Shown here in pieces: positions 25,819-32,580 of a stretch of 32,580 nt of DNA. The stretch covers positions 1-32,580 of the forward strand of contig CALUIN010000019.1 in NCBI GenBank assembly GCA_944320745.1, given 5' to 3'. This DNA comes from an uncultured Alloprevotella sp. (GTDB lineage Bacteria > Bacteroidota > Bacteroidia > Bacteroidales > Bacteroidaceae). The stretch's first letter is position 1. Each line of letters begins with the position of its first letter. The translations under genes were made by a program, and so were the position numbers. The notes below the pieces were generated by a model. It searched no databases. It was not told the origin of the DNA and saw nothing but the letters and a program-made list of their open reading frames with translations.

Positions 25819-25902
25819 CCTAAGGCCCGTTTTTTCACGCCTTAGCCCCGTGCGGACGCGCCTTAGCCCCGTTTTTTCTTGCCTTAGGCCCGTATCCGCC
25901 TG
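25819..25902. repeat. 21-bp periodic intergenic repeat array R4 (4 units)
   Basis: Four contiguous units of exactly 21 bases start at 25819, 25840, 25861 and 25882: CCTAAGGCCCGT, CCTTAGCCCCGT (twice) and CCTTAGGCCCGT, each plus nine variable bases. Units one and three carry a run of six T at the end of the core. This is the clearest example of the family. It fills the space between yidD and tatD. Confidence 0.9.
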
Positions 25903-25937
25903 GCCTGCGGCCCGCATTTCTCCTACACTTTTACCGA

Positions 25938-26516
25938 ATGCCCGAACTGGATTTCCACACGCACAACCTCCTGGCCGCGCCCGGCACAGCCATCGTCAAC
26001 CTGCCGCTTGAGTGGACGGTGCGGCCCGAAGCGTTCCGCCCCGCACCGGGCGGGCTCTACTCGGCCGGCATCCACCCCTGGTGGACGGCCGACGAAGGCC
26101 TCGCTGCGGCCGCCTGGACGGGCCTGGAGCGCCTCCTGCCCCACCCGCAGATAGTTGCCTTGGGCGAGTGCGGAATAGACCGTCTGCGGGGCGCGGAAGC
26201 GGGCCGGCAGGCAGAGTGGCTGCGGCGGCAAATCGTCCTGGCCGAACGCTACGACCTGCCCGTGACGCTCCACTGCGTCCGCGCCTTCGACGTGCTGCTG
26301 GCCCTGCACAAGCGCTGGCGGCCCACGACGCGCTGGACCGTCCACGGATTCCGCGGCAAGCCGGCCCTGGCCCGCCAGCTGCTCGACGCCGGTTTCGACC
26401 TCAGCTTCGGCACGCGCTTCAACGCGGAAAGCCTGGCCCTGACGCCGCCCGGGCGCCGCCACCGCGAGACCGACGACGCAGCAGCCCCGCTCCCCGACCG
26501 TCCGGACGGACCGTAA
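25938..26516 (+). CDS. tatD: TatD family metal-dependent hydrolase, short C-terminus
   Basis: A 192-residue TIM-barrel hydrolase related to TatD deoxyribonucleases. Metal ligands are visible: His7 and His9 (DFHTHN), Glu77 (ALGECGID), His112 (TLHCVRA), His136 (TVHGFRG) and Asp179 (RETDD). GGLYSAGIHPWW is characteristic of the short Bacteroidota TatD group. These proteins usually continue for a further 30-40 residues after the ETD motif to form the last helix. Here the protein ends 13 residues after Asp179 in a Pro/Asp-rich tail encoded by a terminator hairpin. It may be truncated yet keeps all the metal ligands. The usual next gene is absent; a convergent macroglobulin gene follows. Confidence 0.85.
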   Translation: MPELDFHTHNLLAAPGTAIVNLPLEWTVRPEAFRPAPGGLYSAGIHPWWTADEGLAAAAWTGLERLLPHPQIVALGECGIDRLRGAEAGRQAEWLRRQIVLAERYDLPVTLHCVRAFDVLLALHKRWRPTTRWTVHGFRGKPALARQLLDAGFDLSFGTRFNAESLALTPPGRRHRETDDAAAPLPDRPDGP

Positions 26517-26536
26517 GGGAGCGGGGCTGCCTTGTT
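26481..26536. terminator. Terminator overlapping the tatD 3' end, shared with the convergent macroglobulin gene
   Basis: GCAGCCCCGCTCCC (26481-26494) pairs perfectly over 14 bp with 26517-26530. The 5' arm and loop are tatD codons and the stop codon is the last part of the loop. The plus-strand tail is CTTGTTT. Confidence 0.85.
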
Positions 26537-26568
26537 TCAGCAACGGCCGCCGGCAAGAGCCCGGCGCC

Positions 26569-29500
26569 TCACTTCACCTGGAGGCGGAAACCGGCCGTGC
26601 GGCCATTGAACTCGGGCGCGTAGACGCATTCAGCCTCGGCCAGGCCGCACTGGTACGTGCCGGCACGGTCGGCCACCGATTCCTCCGTCAGCACGTGCTC
26701 GCCCTTGGCCACGTGCTCCAGGAAGAAGTCCGTCGAAGCGTCGTGGACGGCGCGGTAACAGCCCGTGCCGGCGAGCCAGACGTAGCCCGAGAGGGGGTGC
26801 ACCGGCTGCAGGCAGGCGGGCCGCGCCACGCGGACGCGGACAAAGTCGTAGTCGGCCGCGGCGCGCAGCGTGAGGACCTGGCGCACGCGCTCGCCGGCTG
26901 CCACGGCCTCGCCCTCGGCAAGGGGCTGCCACTCCGAGCCGCGCATCACCTCGAATCGGCGCGCAATCGCGAGTCCGCTGCCCTCAGCCTTCACCTCGTC
27001 TGCCGGAAGGCTGAAGCTGGCGTAGACGGCGCCCCAGGACAGGCCCTCGCCGGCCTTGCGCACGGTGATGTCCGTGGCCTGCAGGGCCGGGCCGTCGGTG
27101 TAGACGTCGTGCGTATAGCCCGCCGTGGCGGCGGCCTGCGTGGTCGATGCGGCGTTGACGCCGACGATGCGGCGGCCCTTGGTGAGCGTGTAGTAAAGCG
27201 GCTGGCGCACCGTCAGGTAGGCACGGCGGCTGTCCAGCGGCGAAGTGGCCAGCAGGGCGTAGACGGCGTCGGCCGTAGCGCGGTCGGTCTCCCAGGCCTG
27301 GGTGCGCTTGGCCTGCATCAGCCAGAGACGCATGGACTCCACGCGCTCGTTGCCCGCGGGATAGAAGCGCAGCAAAGCCTCGATGACGGCCGTCTGCGTA
27401 GGAATGCGGTAGGACTCACGGGAAAGCGGTGCGCGCGACGTGTCGAAATAGCGGCCGCGGCCGGGCGCTTCCACCGTGTACTCCATGAGGCTGCGCAGTT
27501 GCGTACGGGCCGCCTCGCTGCGCCCGGCCTGAGCGAGCACGAGGACTGCGGCGGCCTTGTCCTGAAGGTTCATCGTCGCCACCTGGCGTTCGGCCAGCGT
27601 GGTGAGATAACGGGCATCGTCATCGGGCTCAAGCCCCATGAGGGCGCGGACGTAGAGGTAACGCAGGAGGTCTGCTGGCAGTTGCGGGCTCACGCCGTCG
27701 CGGCGCTCGGCCTCGCGCAGGCGCTCCGTCCTGGCCGCGGCCTCGCGCTGCAGGAAGGCGGCGGCGCGCTGCAGGACGGCTGCAGCCGCGCTGTCGCCCG
27801 TAAAGGCCTGGACGCGGGCCAGGAGCAGGGCCACTTGCGTCGTGACGCCGACGTTGCCGGCCATGCCCTCATACCAGCTCCACGAGCCGTCCGCCCGCTG
27901 CATGCCGCGCAGCTTGTCGAGGGCCGTGTATTCGCGGGCGGCGGTCTCGGCCGGGTCGAAAAGCGAACGGAGCGCGGCGGCCCGGCTCGCCTCGGCGGCA
28001 GCCGCGGCCAGCCAGGGCGTCTCCTCGGCCCAGCCGGCCTGCTCCGCCATGAGGCGGGCCAGGGCGTCGGCAGGAGCCTCGTCTGCGGCGGCGGAGTCCA
28101 CGGCGGCCTTCACCTCAGGATTGAGGCGCGCCACGTAGCCGCCGAACTTCAGCGCGTAGTAGCGCGTGGCCCATTGCTCGGCGTTGAGGCAGGGTGCGTC
28201 GGCCAGCACGGGCAGGGCGGCCACGGCGTACCACGCCGGGTTGGACGAGAGCTCCACCGTCAGGCGGCGGTCCCGGGCGGCCGGCGAGGACCAGAGCGTG
28301 TCCAGGCGCAGCTTCTCCGTACCCGCTTCCGTCAGGGAGAAAGGCACGGAGCGTGTCACCTCGACGCGGTCCGCCAGCACGGGGAGGTAATGCTCCTCGC
28401 CGTCGGAGAATCCGTCGCCCTCCGCCGTCAGGCGGCACACCAGGACGGAAAGGCCCCCGGCCGCCTCGAAGGGGAAGTCCACGTAGCAGGTGCTGTCCGC
28501 TTCGACGCGGACCTTCCGGCGCTGCTCGTCCACCGTTTCGCCCGTCCCGGCGTCGGTGAGGAGCAGGCGCACCGTGACTTCCACCGGCCGCGACAAGAGG
28601 TTGCGCAGCGTCGCGGGCAGGACGGTGCGGTCGCCCTCCCGGACGAAGCGCGGCAGGGCCGGCTGCACCATGAAGTCCTTGCGGGCCACGACCGTCGTGT
28701 CCAGGCTGCCGTGGTCCATCGCCTCGGAGTGGGCCAAGGCCGTGAAGCGCCAGGAAGTCAGGCTCTCGGGCAACGTGAAGCAGATGCTGGCCACGCCGGC
28801 CGAGTCCGTATGGAGCGAGGGATGGAAATAGGCCGTCTCGGCAAAGTTGCTACGCGGCGCGGCGGCCGGCCCGGTCCCGGCGGCCTGCGCAGCCTCGCCG
28901 CCGGCCCCGCGTTCGTTGCTAAGGTCGGCGACGGCCTGGGTCGCGGCCTTGGACTGTACGGCCCGCGACATGCGGACCGGGCCGGCCTGCATCTCGTCCG
29001 CGCAAGCCAGCGTCACCGCCTCGTTGCGCACGCCCCCGGCGTAGCCCCGGCGGCCGTAGCTGAAGAGGCCGTCCGCCCAGGCCGTGAAGTCGAGCTGCGG
29101 GACGCGGCGCGTCCGGACGGGAATCTCGCCCGCCAGCCAGAGGGACGCTGCGCGGCCGCCCTGCCACCAGGCTACGGGCCACGGACGGTAGAAGCCGAGC
29201 CCGCCGAACTGCCACGGCTGGAAGGCGAAGGCATCGAGCGAAGCGTCGTAGAGGCGGGCCATGACGGAGGCCCGGGCGGGGCGGCCGTCGGGATAGCTCA
29301 CGCGCAAGCGCCACTCTTCATGCTGCCCTGGCGTCAGCCGCGAGCGGAACGTGCTCCAGGAAAGGAGCAAGCGCTTGTCCGGCGCGGGGCGCTCCACCGC
29401 GGTCTCGTAGCGGTAGACCTGGCCGTCCTTGACGAAGGCGAAGACGGCGCGGGCGGCGTCGCCGTAGGCTGGCTGCCAGGCCAGGTCGAAGCGCAAGAGG

Positions 29501-32154
29501 GAGTCGGAGAAGGCCACGCGGCGGCTTTCCACCAGCCGCCCGGCGGCGAACAAGTCGTAGAACATCAGGACACTGTCGCGCGGCGAGCCGATGAGGACGC
29601 GCGCCGAATCGCGGCCGGTGCTGCGGCGTACGTATGTCCAGCACACGTCCGGGGCCACGGGCCGCGTGTCGTTTTCAGAGAAGAGGAGCAACCGGGCCGT
29701 GTCCGGCGCGGCTATGGCCGCCGCCGAGGGCGTCAGCCGCGTGACCAGCTGATAGGCGCCGGAGGGCACATCCGCCAGTTCGCGGGGCACAAAAGCCCGG
29801 CCCGTGCGGAACGTGCCGCTGCGGACGAGGCGGCCCTCCTGCCACAGCTCGTAGCTGCCGTCGGCTTCGAGGTTCTCCCCTTGGGCGTTGCGCTGCCACA
29901 CCTCGACGGAGGGCAACTGCTCGCGGCATACGTAGGCCGGCCACGAGGCGACGAGCCACGCGGGCTGCGTGGCGGCGCTCAGCGTATAGCTACCGGAGGC
30001 CGTCTCGCCGTTGCCGGCCGTCGCGTCGAACTCCAGGACATACGAGAAGCGGCGCACCGTCGGCCCGCCCAGTTCGCCCGGGGCGCAGGACAGGGCCACG
30101 GGCACGCAGAAGCGGCCGTCGGCATCGGTCGCCACGACGCCAGAGGCCGGGGCCGCCGTCTGCGTCGTGGCGAACCAGGCCCGGCGCGTGACGCGCCAGC
30201 GCACCGTGGCTCCGGCTACGGGCAGGTCGGTGTAGGTCCGGACGCGGCCCCACACGCGCACCGTGTCGCCCAGCGCGTAGGCCTCGCGCACGGGCTCGGC
30301 CTCGGCCGTGAAAGTAGGCCGCTTATATTCCTCCACCTGGAAACCGGTCTGGAAACTGCGGTCCTGCCACTCCAGGCGCACGCTGAAGCGGCCCGTCAGC
30401 GCGGCGGCCGGCAGTTGCAGGCTGCCGCCTGCCGCGCCGAAGGCGTCGGCCTCGAGGCGCACCGAGTCCACCACGCGGCGGTTCGCGTCGAGCAGGCGCG
30501 CCCAGGCCTCAAAGCGCGGCGCCACCTCAAACCGGTCGCCGGCGCGCGTGTAGGCCACAGCGCCGAGGCGCACCGTCTGGCCCGGGCGGTAGACGGCCCG
30601 GGCGGTGAAGAGCTCCACCCGCGGCTCGGGGCGCGCGGCGGCATCGGCGTCGGCCGGTGTCGGGGAATAGGCCGTGCCGGAGAGGGTGAAGGCGGGCGCG
30701 GCCGCATCGCCGGGCGTGGAGACGTAGTAGGAAACGCTGCCGCCGTCGGCACGGCGCAGCAGGCACTGGGCCGAGTCGCCCAAAGTGAGGGCGGAGCGCT
30801 GGCGGCCCTTGCCGTCGACCGCCTGGAGCCTGACGCCCGGCACCGGATGGCCGCTGCGGGCGTCGAGCACGACGAGGCGCGTCGTCCCGTCCGGCTGCGC
30901 CAGCTGCAGGGGCAGGAGGGCGGACACGTGGACCACGCGGTGGTCCAGCACGCGGCCTTCCGCCATGAGCTCGCACAGATAGAGGCCGGCGCGCGCCGGT
31001 GTCCAGCGCACGGTGTCCGTCTGGCGGCGCCACGAGGGAGCGGGCGCGAAGGCGCGGTCCAGGCAGACCGGCCCGCCCGCGGCGTGGCGGCGCAGCTCCT
31101 TGAGCGTCCAGCCGCCGGATGGGCGGTCCAGCGCGGAGGCCGCAAGGTCCAGCCGCGTGAGGCGCACGCGGGCCAGACGCACGTTGCGCCCCTCAAGGGC
31201 CAGGGCAAAGGTCTGGCCGGGATAGCAGGCGGGGACGCTGCCCGAAAGCCGGAGCGAAGGCTGCCCGGCCAGGGCCACGAAGTTGCGCAACGCGTCGGCG
31301 CGCCGCTCGCCGCCGTAGAGCTCCAGGCCCGTGCGGGCCGCGGCCAGGCGCAGGCTGTCCGCCCGCTCGTCGTCGGCGTCGCGGCCGGAGCAGGCCGTCA
31401 GGGCGATGTACGTCTCCACGTTGGCGGGCACGTCGCGGTAGGCGCGCGCCAGGGAGTCCAGCGCCAGCCAGGAGGGCTGACAGTCCAGCGCGCCGGCCTG
31501 CACGCGCAGGCTCCGCGCGCTGTCCAGCCGCACGAGCAGGGCGGCGGCGCGGCGGCCCGCACCGTCGTAGTAGCGCGCCACGGAGGCGCTGAGCGCGGAG
31601 CGGAGCGAGTCCGGCAGCCAGCCCTCGCCGGTGGCGGCGCCCCAGAGCACGTGGAGCACGTCGCCGTCGAAGTAGCGGCTGTCCGCCCCCTCGCGGAAGA
31701 GGGGCACGAAGTCCGCCGCGCGGGCCTCGCCCAAGGCGGGCAGGTCGGCCAGCGAGGCCGACAGGTGCCCGCACACGCGGCGCCGGGCGGCAGTGTCGGC
31801 CCAGACGGCGCCGGAGGCATAGAGCCGCCCCAAGGCGCTGTGCCAGAGGGCGCGCACGACGGGCCGCGTCTCGCGCGCGGCGGCCCGTTCCATGCGCGCC
31901 AGGGCCACGCGCCCGCTGTCCGGCGAAAGGGCGGCCTGCAGCTGCTGCGCGGCCAGGGCGGCGCGGAGCAGCTCGGCATCGTTGCCTTCGGCCAGGGCCT
32001 TCTCCCAGACGCGGCGCACGGCGGTCAGGGCCGTGCGGGGCAGGTCGTCGCGCACGGCGGCGTCGGCCTCGCCCCAAAGCTGGTCGAAGCGCTGGGCCTG
32101 CGCCCCGGACAGGGCGAAGAGGGCGGCAAGCCCGAGGATCAGGATTCTTTTCAT
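26569..32154 (-). CDS. Alpha-2-macroglobulin family protein without thioester cysteine
   Basis: A 1,861-residue exported protein with signal peptide (MKRILILGLAALFALSGAQAQ). A helical N-terminal part with no clear domain spans to about residue 330. Macroglobulin-type beta domains follow: YRPGQTVRLGAVAY and VEEYKRPTFTAE are hallmark segments of the MG2-MG3 region. The A2M domain (LPESLTSWRFTALAHS) comes next, and a helical thioester-domain-like part follows. At the site of the CxEQ motif it has NAEQ (residues 1324-1327), so Asn replaces the thioester cysteine; a Cys occurs two residues before. Bacterial homologues are periplasmic or surface protease traps; without the thioester this one would work by conformational trapping only or have another role. 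The start at 32154 gives a clean signal peptide; the frame extends upstream but without one. It converges on tatD. Confidence 0.9.
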   Translation of the reverse strand: MKRILILGLAALFALSGAQAQRFDQLWGEADAAVRDDLPRTALTAVRRVWEKALAEGNDAELLRAALAAQQLQAALSPDSGRVALARMERAAARETRPVVRALWHSALGRLYASGAVWADTAARRRVCGHLSASLADLPALGEARAADFVPLFREGADSRYFDGDVLHVLWGAATGEGWLPDSLRSALSASVARYYDGAGRRAAALLVRLDSARSLRVQAGALDCQPSWLALDSLARAYRDVPANVETYIALTACSGRDADDERADSLRLAAARTGLELYGGERRADALRNFVALAGQPSLRLSGSVPACYPGQTFALALEGRNVRLARVRLTRLDLAASALDRPSGGWTLKELRRHAAGGPVCLDRAFAPAPSWRRQTDTVRWTPARAGLYLCELMAEGRVLDHRVVHVSALLPLQLAQPDGTTRLVVLDARSGHPVPGVRLQAVDGKGRQRSALTLGDSAQCLLRRADGGSVSYYVSTPGDAAAPAFTLSGTAYSPTPADADAAARPEPRVELFTARAVYRPGQTVRLGAVAYTRAGDRFEVAPRFEAWARLLDANRRVVDSVRLEADAFGAAGGSLQLPAAALTGRFSVRLEWQDRSFQTGFQVEEYKRPTFTAEAEPVREAYALGDTVRVWGRVRTYTDLPVAGATVRWRVTRRAWFATTQTAAPASGVVATDADGRFCVPVALSCAPGELGGPTVRRFSYVLEFDATAGNGETASGSYTLSAATQPAWLVASWPAYVCREQLPSVEVWQRNAQGENLEADGSYELWQEGRLVRSGTFRTGRAFVPRELADVPSGAYQLVTRLTPSAAAIAAPDTARLLLFSENDTRPVAPDVCWTYVRRSTGRDSARVLIGSPRDSVLMFYDLFAAGRLVESRRVAFSDSLLRFDLAWQPAYGDAARAVFAFVKDGQVYRYETAVERPAPDKRLLLSWSTFRSRLTPGQHEEWRLRVSYPDGRPARASVMARLYDASLDAFAFQPWQFGGLGFYRPWPVAWWQGGRAASLWLAGEIPVRTRRVPQLDFTAWADGLFSYGRRGYAGGVRNEAVTLACADEMQAGPVRMSRAVQSKAATQAVADLSNERGAGGEAAQAAGTGPAAAPRSNFAETAYFHPSLHTDSAGVASICFTLPESLTSWRFTALAHSEAMDHGSLDTTVVARKDFMVQPALPRFVREGDRTVLPATLRNLLSRPVEVTVRLLLTDAGTGETVDEQRRKVRVEADSTCYVDFPFEAAGGLSVLVCRLTAEGDGFSDGEEHYLPVLADRVEVTRSVPFSLTEAGTEKLRLDTLWSSPAARDRRLTVELSSNPAWYAVAALPVLADAPCLNAEQWATRYYALKFGGYVARLNPEVKAAVDSAAADEAPADALARLMAEQAGWAEETPWLAAAAAEASRAAALRSLFDPAETAAREYTALDKLRGMQRADGSWSWYEGMAGNVGVTTQVALLLARVQAFTGDSAAAAVLQRAAAFLQREAAARTERLREAERRDGVSPQLPADLLRYLYVRALMGLEPDDDARYLTTLAERQVATMNLQDKAAAVLVLAQAGRSEAARTQLRSLMEYTVEAPGRGRYFDTSRAPLSRESYRIPTQTAVIEALLRFYPAGNERVESMRLWLMQAKRTQAWETDRATADAVYALLATSPLDSRRAYLTVRQPLYYTLTKGRRIVGVNAASTTQAAATAGYTHDVYTDGPALQATDITVRKAGEGLSWGAVYASFSLPADEVKAEGSGLAIARRFEVMRGSEWQPLAEGEAVAAGERVRQVLTLRAAADYDFVRVRVARPACLQPVHPLSGYVWLAGTGCYRAVHDASTDFFLEHVAKGEHVLTEESVADRAGTYQCGLAEAECVYAPEFNGRTAGFRLQVK

Positions 32155-32339
32155 ATCATGAGGTTTTGATTGTCCGTACGGAAAAGTGCAGCCCCCGTGG
32201 GGCCTTTCATTCATAAAGGGAAAACGGAGGGGAAAACTTGCACGGCGAAGCGGAAGTTTCATGATTTTTCACCCTGGACGGATGGATTTTCCATTTCCTT
32301 AAAAAACGGAGACGGCCGGCCCGGCGCGCCGCACACACG

Positions 32340-32402
32340 CCTAAGGCCCGTGCGCACGGGGCTAAGCCCCGTAAAAACTGGGATAGGCCCCGTCGGCGCG
32401 CG
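32340..32402. repeat. 21-bp periodic intergenic repeat array R5 (3 units)
   Basis: Units start at 32340, 32361 and 32382 (CCTAAGGCCCGT, GCTAAGCCCCGT, GATAGGCCCCGT), 21 bases apart. The flank GCCGCACACACG precedes it, as at R3. CCCGTGCGCACGGG is a perfect 14-bp palindrome between units one and two. It lies upstream of the macroglobulin gene and ends nine bases before the 3' end of the SpmB-type gene. The remaining intergenic part (32155-32339) has no clear TAnnTTTG box. Confidence 0.85.
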
Positions 32403-32410
32403 CCCTGCCG

Positions 32411-32580
32411 TCAGCCGAAGAAGAGGTAGCAGACGGCTATGGCGGCCACGATGCCGGCCAGGTCGGCCAGGAGGCCGCACACCACGGCGTGGCGCGTGCG
32501 GCGCACGCCGACGGAGCCGAAGTAGACGGCCAGGATGTAGAAGGTGGTGTCCGTAGCCCCCTGGAAGATGCAGCTGAGCC
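32411..32580 (-). CDS. Spore maturation protein B-type (nucleoside recognition domain) protein, C-terminal end only
   Basis: Reading leftward from the window edge gives 56 residues ending at a TGA (TCA at 32411-32413 on the plus strand). The segments FQGATDTTFYILAVYFGSVG and RRTRHAVVCGLLADLAG are the signature C-terminus of SpmB, followed by a hydrophobic helix AAIAVCYLFFG. In Bacteroidota SpmA and SpmB are often fused into one membrane protein of about 400 residues, in non-sporulating species, with unknown role. Only the end is in the window, so fusion cannot be checked. Confidence 0.85.
   Translation of the reverse strand, partial: LSCIFQGATDTTFYILAVYFGSVGVRRTRHAVVCGLLADLAGIVAAIAVCYLFFG

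Noticed and set aside
25819-25902. Array R4 read as a CRISPR array
   Set aside because: Repeat cores are only 12 bases with nine-base gaps, far below CRISPR repeat and spacer lengths, and no cas genes are near.
26695-32169. A very long open frame (1,824 codons) on the plus strand, antisense to the macroglobulin gene
   Set aside because: High GC and codon bias make the opposite frame stop-poor. The product has no signal peptide or motif, and the minus-strand protein has clear family hallmarks.
32155-32262. N-terminal extension of the macroglobulin protein from 32262
   Set aside because: The signal peptide begins at 32154; residues before it are charged and would bury it.
32155-32339. A promoter for the macroglobulin gene
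   Set aside because: No TAnnTTTG box was found on the minus strand here; transcription may start elsewhere or use a degenerate box.

Overview
The window comes from a high-GC (by eye roughly two thirds G+C) member of the Bacteroidota, most likely order Bacteroidales. The evidence is the gene order DUF4271-hemD-rnpA-yidD-tatD, a DUF4492 gene directly before cydA, a secreted serine protease ending in a type IX secretion (T9SS) sorting domain, and repeated matches to the Bacteroidota promoter -7 box TAnnTTTG, with almost no Shine-Dalgarno sequences. Genus cannot be fixed from this sequence.

Layout: (1) 1-2275: 3' end of a polysaccharide flippase-type membrane protein, overlapped by an M16 zinc peptidase gene, then a zinc-ribbon Nudix hydrolase. 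(2) 2287-2930: thiol peroxidase tpx with its own promoter and a hairpin terminator. (3) 2999-4102: a minus-strand membrane O-acyltransferase gene. Its natural start codon is separated from the rest of the frame by a run of eight G, one G away from the full-length frame, so it looks phase-variable and OFF here. (4) 4340-15396: cytochrome bd oxidase. DUF4492 and cydA end at a strong terminator; cydB lies about 8.1 kb downstream behind its own promoter. Between them sits a 7.7 kb gene for a 2,566-residue T9SS-exported subtilisin-like protease. (5) 15537-20990: a GNAT-like protein, parE, coaD and a CtpA-type S41 protease, apparently one operon. (6) 20991-24244: a long leader with promoter, a SAM-II-like riboswitch candidate and a perfect terminator, then metK, a LOG-family gene and DUF4271. 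(7) 24150-26536: hemD behind promoter boxes inside DUF4271, a 20-bp-stem terminator, rnpA-yidD, and a C-terminally short tatD whose last codons form a terminator. (8) 26569-32154 minus: an alpha-2-macroglobulin-like protein without the thioester cysteine. (9) 32411-32580 minus: 3' end of a SpmB-type gene.

The most unusual non-coding signal is a family of short intergenic arrays at five places (4178, 15431, 21037, 25819, 32340). Each has three or four copies of a partly palindromic unit, core [CG]CTWAG[CG]CCCGT, at exactly 21-bp spacing, which is two turns of B-DNA. Sixteen units were found, all between genes. At least one array also forms a good intrinsic terminator. I do not recognise this family.

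Most of the content is housekeeping (respiration, SAM synthesis, CoA, topoisomerase IV, RNase P, membrane insertion). Cell-surface functions also stand out: flippase, switchable O-acyltransferase, T9SS protease and macroglobulin.
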